This document shows, piece after piece, positions 6,477-12,409 of a stretch of DNA of 14,426 nucleotides; the first letter of the stretch is position 1; every line of letters starts with the position of its first letter. The DNA lies in the NCBI GenBank assembly GCA_023412635.1, contig JAEYNI010000318.1, positions 1 to 14,426 of the forward strand, in the 5' to 3' direction. The translations under genes and the position numbers were made by a program. Source of the stretch: Bacillota bacterium. GTDB taxonomy: Bacteria; Bacillota; Clostridia; Acetivibrionales; DSM-1351. Below the pieces are notes generated by a model. That model was not told the DNA's origin and did not search any database. It was given only the letters and a program-made list of their open reading frames with translations.

Positions 6477-7340
6477 CTAAGCTTCCTGATTATAACTGGA
6501 AAAGAAGTGTTTGGGAGTGACACCGTACTCTTTTTTAAATGCTCTGAAGAAGTTCGAGTAATCACCGAAACCACATTGCTTGAACACGTCGGTTATGGGC
6601 ATTCCCTGAAGAATAAGCTCTTTTGCAAGGATAAGCTTTTTCTGTATTATGTATTTATGAATAGTAGTTCCGGAATGTTTCTTGAACTCTCTGAGCAAAT
6701 GATATTTACTGAGAAAAGCGTGCTCAGACAAGCTGTCTATGGTCAGCTCCTCATCAATATGGTTATTAATGTATTCGATAATATCCATAATCATAGTGCT
6801 TTTTTTAACATCAGCGTCGGGCTTTATGTTATTGTGCTGTAAAGCCATATTTATTTGCACAAACAGCTCTACAAAATAAGCTTTATATAGGATATCACTG
6901 CCTATACCGTGATAGTTTTCAATAGAAATAAGTTTGTGGAGAATTGTTCGAATATTCTGCTGCAAATCCAAGGATAATCTGATTACGTTGTCTTTTTTGG
7001 AATAGAAACAGGAAGCTAAATCAGTGATGTCAGTTGACAGACTACTCATGAAATTCTTATCAATCCATAGAACAATACGCTCATAGGGAATAGTGTGGTC
7101 TTTAACAACCAGCTGATGAAGCTCTGTAGTATTAACCAGAACAATATCTCCAGGCTTCAGGGTGTAAGTTTTTCCTTCAATATAGTAGCTTACATTACCC
7201 GATATAAAGAAAAAGCACTCATAAAAATCATGGTGATGAAGAGAGACCTTTTCCAGCTTTATATCTGAATAATAGAATATTTCATATTCTTTTGCATGCA
7301 TTTGCTGACGGGTTTGATAAGCATGGTACCTCTTTTTCAT
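6477..7340 (-). CDS. AraC-family transcriptional regulator with N-terminal cupin sensor domain
   Basis: A 287-residue one-component regulator. Residues about 30-95 form a cupin-like sensing domain: LHHHDFYECFFFISG (34-48), GKTYTLKPGDIVLVN (56-70) and ELHQL (73-77) are the usual metal- or sugar-pocket strands. Residues about 185-282 hold the two helix-turn-helix motifs: ELTIDSLSEHAFLSKYHLLR (198-217), then ITDVFKQCGFGDYSNFFRAFKK (249-270) and YGVTPKHFF. Such proteins usually activate nearby sugar-use genes. The start is ATG 7340, five bases after GAGG; a GTG at 7346 abuts that ribosome site. The gene lies between the importer operon and the catabolic operon, converges with the former and diverges from the latter, so it probably controls one or both. 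Its promoter region shares 39 bp with that of the AraR-like gene. Confidence 0.9.
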   Translation of the reverse strand: MKKRYHAYQTRQQMHAKEYEIFYYSDIKLEKVSLHHHDFYECFFFISGNVSYYIEGKTYTLKPGDIVLVNTTELHQLVVKDHTIPYERIVLWIDKNFMSSLSTDITDLASCFYSKKDNVIRLSLDLQQNIRTILHKLISIENYHGIGSDILYKAYFVELFVQINMALQHNNIKPDADVKKSTMIMDIIEYINNHIDEELTIDSLSEHAFLSKYHLLREFKKHSGTTIHKYIIQKKLILAKELILQGMPITDVFKQCGFGDYSNFFRAFKKEYGVTPKHFFSSYNQEA

Positions 7341-7392
7341 ATACACCTCAATATATCAAATAAAAAACATTTAGCCTGTATATTTTGAAGCC

Positions 7393-7421
7393 ATTTTATC
7401 ATAGCAATTATTGCAAGTCAA
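7393..7421 (-). promoter_or_regulatory. Sigma-A-type promoter of the AraC-family gene
   Basis: On the minus strand TTGACT (7416-7421), a 17-base spacer and TAAAAT (7393-7398) match the consensus at five of six bases in each box. The start codon is about 50 bases downstream (7340). The same spacing and -35 sequence recur at 2393-2421. Confidence 0.75.
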
Positions 7422-7441
7422 ACGGCAATATAAACATATTA
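7403..7441. repeat. 39-bp promoter module, copy 2
   Basis: It is the partner of 2403-2441 (35 of 39 identical, same orientation). The four differences are at positions 8, 11, 20 and 22 of the module; one turns the TACAAGT heptamer of copy 1 into TGCAAGT, so the AraR-like protein may bind copy 1 only. Confidence 0.7.
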
Positions 7442-7512
7442 GTGACTAAAAGTGAACAGTATAATTTACTTATGTAAAATCGTTGAGACTTTTACTCTGA
7501 AAGTATTTTTAG

Positions 7513-7541
7513 TGTTGGCCTACTTTACGATATAATATAAT
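7513..7541 (+). promoter_or_regulatory. Weak candidate promoter of the esterase-uronate operon
   Basis: TATAAT occurs twice in overlap (7531-7536 and 7536-7541). The only -35-like sequence at 17 bases is TGTTGG (7513-7518), a poor match. A weak -35 would fit a promoter that needs an activator such as the adjacent AraC-type protein, but this is inference. Confidence 0.3.
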
Positions 7542-7635
7542 AGTAATAATAGAATATATTAGCAAAAAATGCTCTTTTTAAATGGTAAGTCAACATGACT
7601 TTCACGCAGCGAAAAGCCATAACGTGTCTTTTCAG

Positions 7636-7677
7636 TACTATTTGTGTCGTCCGCGACAGCGGCGGAATGAGGGGTTA
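7636..7677 (+). repeat. Dispersed repeat, copy B, carrying the esterase ribosome binding site
   Basis: It matches the minus-strand stretch 817-857 at 37 of 42 columns. The end of the repeat, TGAGGGG followed by TTA, is the Shine-Dalgarno sequence of the gene starting at 7680. The core CCGC-gaca-GCGG can form a small hairpin directly upstream of that site. The two copies lie in inverted orientation about 6.8 kb apart, each upstream of a carbohydrate-active enzyme gene and pointing toward it. Confidence 0.7.
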
Positions 7678-7679
7678 AT

Positions 7680-9584
7680 ATGGAAAATGCAATGGACATT
7701 CAACTACCAAAGAGACAGCTTGCTTTACCAAGATTGATAAGTGACGGTATGGTGCTTCAGAGAGAAGCGGATGTCAGAATATGGGGGTGGGCTGAACCCG
7801 GAGAGGCAATAACCGTAGAGTTTATAGATAAACAATATAGTACCGAAGCAACTCCCGATGGTAACTGGGAGGTAATACTCCGGAATTTGAAGGCCGGAGG
7901 GCCATATGATATGGAAGTCAAAGCCATTTCGGGTAAAGTAACTGTCAGAGACATTTTAATAGGTGAAGTATGGGTGTGTTCAGGGCAGTCAAATATGGAA
8001 TTGCCAATGGCTAGAGTTAAGGACCAGTACCCCGATGAAATGGTTAACTGTGAAAATCCTCTTATAAGAACATTTAACGTAGCTATGAGATACGGCTTCA
8101 ATGAACCATACAAGGATTTACATGAGGGCAGCTGGATATCTTCCAATCAACAAACCATCTCAGAGTTTTCTGCAGTGGGATACTTTTTTGCCAAGGCCTT
8201 ATTTCAAAGGTACCATATACCGGTGGGATTTATTAGAGCAGCCATAGGCGGCTCTCCCATAGAGTCATGGATTAGTGAGGAAGCCTTAAAAACCTATCCT
8301 GATATTATGCAAATCTTGCAGCCCTACAAGGACGATAGCTATGTAGATAAAATATTAAAGATAGATGGAACTCTAACTACTGCATGGTTTGACAGCCTGA
8401 ATAAGAACGATGCAGGATTGAATTCTGAAGTACCTTGGTACTCTGAAGAACTTAATACCTCTAGATGGTCAACGATGAACTGGCCTGCAGACTTTGAGAA
8501 AGAAGGTCTTAGAAATTTCAAGGGCGCTGTTTGGTTCAGAAAAGAGATAGATGTACCTGAAGGAATGGCGAATAAACCTGTTAAACTTTGGCTCGGAAGG
8601 ATAGTAGACAGTGATAAGACATATGTAAATGGTGAGTTTGTTGGAGAAATTACATATCAGTATCCTCCAAGAAAGTATGATATACCGGCCGGCCTGCTAA
8701 AAAAAGGGAAAAACCTTATTGCAGTTAGAATTGTATGCAATAATGGGATCGGTGAGGTCATTTCCGGCAAGCCCTACAAACTTTTTACAGAAAACTGCTC
8801 CATAGATTTAACCGGTGAGTGGAAGTATATGATAGGTACTTCCTGCGGTCCTTTGCCTGATACAACCTTTATTCAGTGGCAGCCCGCAGGCTTGTACAAT
8901 GGTATGTTGGCACCTTTAACCAGCTATACTGTAAAGGGTGCACTATGGTATCAGGGAGAATCAAATACCTCCAGGCCTTTTGAATACTTAAGCCTGATGA
9001 ATACCTTGATTGAAGACTGGAGAAAAAGCTGGAACCAAAGCAGTTTTCCCTTCATCTTTGTTCAGCTGCCGAATTACGGTATTGCAGATATTCAGCCTGC
9101 TGAAAGCCAATGGGCTGAACTCCGAGAGGCACAGCTTCAATCTCTGGAAATACCTGATACAGCTATGGCAATTGCTATAGATTTGGGCGAGTGGAACGAT
9201 ATACATCCTCTGAGAAAAAAAGAGGTGGGTGAAAGGTTGGCTCTGGCTGCCATAAATACGGCTTATGGCGAGAAAGTTACAGCTTCTGGGCCCATATACA
9301 GCAATATGGAGATAGCCGGCAACAAAATAGCCATCAGCTTTATAAATACCGGAGGCGAATTAAAGATTGGAGACGGAGCAGAGTTAAAGCATTTTGCAAT
9401 TGCGGGCAGCGATAAGAAATTTCTTTGGGCAAAAGCAAAAATAGAAGGCGGGAAGGTTATTGTGTGGAATGAAGGTATTGCAGAGCCTAAAGCGGTGAGA
9501 TACGCCTGGGCAACCAATCCTGAAGGGGCCAATCTGGTAAATGCAGAAGGGCTGCCCGCTTCACCGTTCAGAACCGACGTTTAG
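7680..9584 (+). CDS. SASA/SGNH-family carbohydrate esterase (sialate O-acetylesterase-like), probable xylo-oligosaccharide deacetylase
   Basis: A 634-residue esterase. SGNH motifs are clear: GEVWVCSGQSNME (95-107) with the nucleophile at Ser104, GALWYQGESNT (420-430), and NDIHP with Asp507 and His509 as the acid and base. An N-terminal beta domain (about 15-90) has the family start LPRLISDGMVLQRE. A jelly-roll insert (about 235-365, WFRKEIDV, VNGEFVGE, KGKNLIAVR) interrupts the esterase fold, as is usual in this family. There is no signal peptide, so it acts in the cytoplasm. It heads the operon with fructuronate reductase, mannonate dehydratase and alpha-glucuronidase genes, so removal of acetyl groups from imported xylan fragments is the best guess; true sialate activity is unlikely here. 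ATG 7680 follows GAGGGG by five to six bases; an in-frame ATG at 7692 is a less likely start. Confidence 0.87.
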   Translation: MENAMDIQLPKRQLALPRLISDGMVLQREADVRIWGWAEPGEAITVEFIDKQYSTEATPDGNWEVILRNLKAGGPYDMEVKAISGKVTVRDILIGEVWVCSGQSNMELPMARVKDQYPDEMVNCENPLIRTFNVAMRYGFNEPYKDLHEGSWISSNQQTISEFSAVGYFFAKALFQRYHIPVGFIRAAIGGSPIESWISEEALKTYPDIMQILQPYKDDSYVDKILKIDGTLTTAWFDSLNKNDAGLNSEVPWYSEELNTSRWSTMNWPADFEKEGLRNFKGAVWFRKEIDVPEGMANKPVKLWLGRIVDSDKTYVNGEFVGEITYQYPPRKYDIPAGLLKKGKNLIAVRIVCNNGIGEVISGKPYKLFTENCSIDLTGEWKYMIGTSCGPLPDTTFIQWQPAGLYNGMLAPLTSYTVKGALWYQGESNTSRPFEYLSLMNTLIEDWRKSWNQSSFPFIFVQLPNYGIADIQPAESQWAELREAQLQSLEIPDTAMAIAIDLGEWNDIHPLRKKEVGERLALAAINTAYGEKVTASGPIYSNMEIAGNKIAISFINTGGELKIGDGAELKHFAIAGSDKKFLWAKAKIEGGKVIVWNEGIAEPKAVRYAWATNPEGANLVNAEGLPASPFRTDV

Positions 9585-9644
9585 AACCCATAAAGAAATC
9601 TTCTAACTTCTAAGGCAATATTAATACTGATACGGAGAATACTG

Positions 9645-11255
9645 ATGAAGCTAAATAAAAGCAATTTAAAAGATATATTTTGGCAAAGAGCAGGTATTGA
9701 AATTCCCGGGTTCGAGCTGGAGGAAATGCTGGTAAAAACACGGCAGGAACCTGTCTGGCTGCACTTTGGAATAGGAAACATATTCAGGGGCTTTATCGCA
9801 GAATTGCAGCAGAAGCTATTGGAAACAGGAAAAGCCGACAGGGGTATAATAGCTGCAGCCCCAAATGACAATACAATGATCAATGAAATATATAAACCTG
9901 CAGACAACCTGACTATTTTAGTGCATCTTCTTCCGGACGGAGAGCTGGATAAAAAAATTGTTGCCAGTGTAGCTGAAAGTCTCGTGGGAAGTCCGGAGGA
10001 AGTTTCAGACTGGATGCGGTTAAAAGAAATATTCAGTGAAAAGTCACTGCAGATGGTGAGCTTTACAGTAACTGAAAAGGGTTATGGTTTAACAGACATT
10101 TCAGGTGGATTTCTGCCTGAGGTTAAAGAGGATATCCAAAAGGGCCCAGAAAAGCCTAAAAGTCTGATGGCAAAAATTGCTTCACTGCTATACGGCAGAT
10201 ACAAAGCCGGGCAACTTCCCATCGCATTGGTTAGTATGGATAACTGCTCACATAACGGGGATATTCTTAAAAGATCAATTAAGCTACTTATTGAAAATTG
10301 GGTTCAAAAAGGGTTTGTAGAGGAAGGTTATCTTGATTTTATTGAAGATGAATCCAAGGTTTCATTTCCTTGCACAATGATAGACAAAATAACTCCCAGA
10401 CCCTCTGAAACAGTTGAAAGAGACCTTGTAGAAACAGGTATAGAGGGTACTAAAATAATATGTACCTCAAAAAGTTCTTATGTATCCCAGTTTGTTAATG
10501 CCGAGAGACCGCAATACCTTGTTGTGGAGGATAAATTCCCAAACGGACGTCCACCTCTGGAAGCAGCAGGAGTATATTTTACAGATAAGGCTACAGTAGA
10601 TAAGGTGGATAAAATGAAGGTCACCACCTGTTTAAATCCCCTGCATACTGCACTTGCCATCTTTGGTTGTTTGTTGGGCTATAATCTGATAGCAGATGAA
10701 ATGAAGGATGAGCAGCTTAAAAAACTTGTTGAGCGAATCGGCTATGACGAAGGTATGCCGGTAGTGGTAAATCCGGGTATAATCAACCCGGCCGAGTTTA
10801 TAGAGGAAGTGTTAAGGAAAAGACTCCCCAATCCGTTTATTCCGGATACACCACAGAGGATAGCCTGTGATACTTCACAGAAAATCCCCATCCGCTTTGG
10901 TGAAACCATAAAAACTTACTATAACCACCCGACTCTTGATGCTAAAGAGTTGATCTTTATTCCGCTGGCAATTGCAGGATGGTGTAGATATCTGATGGGT
11001 GTGGATGATGAAGGTAATAAAATGGAACTCAGCCCCGATCCTTTACTTAATGAACTTAAAGCCTATGTTCAGGGGGTAAAGCTTGGAGAACCTGAATCGG
11101 CAGAGGATTCCCTGAAACCCCTGCTTTCAAATGAGAGAATCTTCGGTATCAATCTTTATGAAGCCGGTTTGGGGAATAAGATAGAAGGCTTCTTTAAAGA
11201 AATGCTGGCAGGTAGACATGCAGTAAGAAAAGTGCTTGAAAAATATGTGAATTAG
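9645..11255 (+). CDS. uxuB: Fructuronate reductase (D-mannonate oxidoreductase), mannitol dehydrogenase family
   Basis: A 536-residue NAD-dependent enzyme that would reduce D-fructuronate to D-mannonate. The Rossmann part contains WLHFGIGNIFRGF (38-50), TVTEKGYGL (141-149) and VSMDNCSHNGD (196-206). FPCTMIDKITPRPSE (241-255) marks the domain junction and KMKVTTCLNPLHTALA (323-338) begins the C-terminal domain with the catalytic lysine, asparagine and histidine region. Relative to the classical K-x4-N-x2-H pattern of mannitol dehydrogenases (recalled), the visible lysine lies one residue further from the asparagine. Tagaturonate reductase or mannitol dehydrogenase would be alternatives, but the immediately following mannonate dehydratase gene supports fructuronate reductase. 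GGAG precedes ATG 9645 by eight bases; the gene lies 60 bases after the esterase gene and 12 bases before the next start. Confidence 0.88.
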   Translation: MKLNKSNLKDIFWQRAGIEIPGFELEEMLVKTRQEPVWLHFGIGNIFRGFIAELQQKLLETGKADRGIIAAAPNDNTMINEIYKPADNLTILVHLLPDGELDKKIVASVAESLVGSPEEVSDWMRLKEIFSEKSLQMVSFTVTEKGYGLTDISGGFLPEVKEDIQKGPEKPKSLMAKIASLLYGRYKAGQLPIALVSMDNCSHNGDILKRSIKLLIENWVQKGFVEEGYLDFIEDESKVSFPCTMIDKITPRPSETVERDLVETGIEGTKIICTSKSSYVSQFVNAERPQYLVVEDKFPNGRPPLEAAGVYFTDKATVDKVDKMKVTTCLNPLHTALAIFGCLLGYNLIADEMKDEQLKKLVERIGYDEGMPVVVNPGIINPAEFIEEVLRKRLPNPFIPDTPQRIACDTSQKIPIRFGETIKTYYNHPTLDAKELIFIPLAIAGWCRYLMGVDDEGNKMELSPDPLLNELKAYVQGVKLGEPESAEDSLKPLLSNERIFGINLYEAGLGNKIEGFFKEMLAGRHAVRKVLEKYVN

Positions 11256-11267
11256 GAGATGATATTC

Positions 11268-12344
11268 TTGAAGATAACGTTCAGATGGTTCGGAGAAAAG
11301 GACGACAGCGTTAAACTGGAGCAGATCAAGCAGATTCCGGGTGTTACCGGAGTGGTTGGAGCACTGTACGATGTACCTGTGGGTGAGGTCTGGCCCCTTG
11401 AAAAAATTCTGGCTCTTAAAGACACTGTTGAGAAGGCAGGTCTTGAGCTGGAGGTAATAGAAAGTGTAAATATTCATGAGGATATCAAGCTTGGCTTGTC
11501 TTCAAGGGACCGGTATATAGAAAATTACAAGCAGTGTATTAGAAACTTGGGGAAAGCGGGAGTTAAGGTCATCTGCTACAACTTTATGCCGGTATTCGAC
11601 TGGCTCAGGTCCGAATTGGCCCATAAGCTTGCTGACGGCTCTGAAGCACTTTTCTATGATCACAATGTTGTTAAGGATATAAACCCGATTAGGCTGGTTG
11701 AAGATATGGCTACAAATTCAAACGGTTTTATACTTCCGGGCTGGGAGCCTGAAAGATTGGCAGAGCTGAAGGATACTCTTGAAAGATATAAGAGTGTGGA
11801 CGAGGAAAAGCTGTTTGAAAATCTAAAGTATTTCCTAGAAAACATTATACCGGTATGCGAGGAGGTCGATGTAAAAATGGCCATACATCCAGATGATCCG
11901 CCGTGGTCACTATTTGGCCTGCCGAGAATAGTGACCTCTAGAGAGAATCTGGACAGACTGGTAAAGCTGGTAGACAGTCCTTATAATGGCTTGACTCTTT
12001 GCAGTGGTTCACTGGGGGCAAATCCAGCCAATAATATCCCTGAAATTATTAGACATTTCGGAAGTATGGGCAGAATCCATTTCGGACATGTAAGAAACGT
12101 AAAGTTTATTGGAGATAAGGTTTTTCATGAGAGTTCACATCTGTCATCAGATGGTTCGCTTGACCTGTTTGAAATCATGAAAGCGTACCACGACATAGAA
12201 TTCAAGGGGTACATTCGTCCCGATCACGGAAGAATGATATGGGGAGAAAAGGCCAGACCCGGTTACGGTTTATATGACAGAGCTTTAGGAATAACTTATT
12301 TAAATGGACTTTGGGAAGCTATTACAAAGCTAAAAAAGCTGTAA
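11268..12344 (+). CDS. uxuA: Mannonate dehydratase
   Basis: A 358-residue enzyme converting D-mannonate to 2-keto-3-deoxy-D-gluconate. It begins MKITFRWFGE, the normal UxuA start. Family motifs are HPDDPPWSLFGLPRI (207-221), LCSGSLGANP (244-253), GRIHFGHVRN (268-277) and YIRPDHGRMIWGE (315-327). Likely metal ligands are His207, Cys245, His271 and Asp319, by analogy with the Streptococcus suis enzyme as I recall it. The start is TTG 11268, nine bases after AGGAG (11254-11258); the in-frame ATG at 11259 directly abuts that ribosome site and would add three residues not found in the family. It lies 12 bases after the fructuronate reductase stop codon, so the two are certainly co-transcribed and act in sequence. 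The alpha-glucuronidase gene follows after 65 bases. Confidence 0.95.
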   Translation: MKITFRWFGEKDDSVKLEQIKQIPGVTGVVGALYDVPVGEVWPLEKILALKDTVEKAGLELEVIESVNIHEDIKLGLSSRDRYIENYKQCIRNLGKAGVKVICYNFMPVFDWLRSELAHKLADGSEALFYDHNVVKDINPIRLVEDMATNSNGFILPGWEPERLAELKDTLERYKSVDEEKLFENLKYFLENIIPVCEEVDVKMAIHPDDPPWSLFGLPRIVTSRENLDRLVKLVDSPYNGLTLCSGSLGANPANNIPEIIRHFGSMGRIHFGHVRNVKFIGDKVFHESSHLSSDGSLDLFEIMKAYHDIEFKGYIRPDHGRMIWGEKARPGYGLYDRALGITYLNGLWEAITKLKKL

Positions 12345-12409
12345 ACAGCATTAGCGTTAATATAAGATGAAAATAATAATAGAAGGAAATACATCCCGGG
12401 AGGAAGCAT

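Larger units (their letters stand above)
7341..7679. other. Divergent intergenic region between the AraC-type gene and the esterase operon
   Basis: The 339 AT-rich bases contain, from left, the minus-strand promoter module (7393-7441), a run with no clear feature, a TATAATATAAT tract (7531-7541) and dispersed repeat copy B (7636-7677). No gene is supported here. A minor inverted repeat AAGTC-aacat-GACTT lies at 7587-7601. Confidence 0.6.

Noticed and set aside
6414..6842. A 142-codon plus-strand frame opposite the AraC-family gene
   Set aside because: It starts inside the terminator hairpin, is antisense to a well-supported regulator and shows no family motif.
7561..7578. Hairpin AGCA-aaaaa-TGCT followed by CTTTTT as a terminator
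   Set aside because: A four-base-pair AT-rich stem is too weak, and there is no gene ending just upstream on the plus strand.
12335..12360. Possible terminator after uxuA (GCTG-TAAA-CAGC)
   Set aside because: The stem is only four base pairs and no T-run follows; the alpha-glucuronidase gene continues in the same direction with a strong ribosome site.
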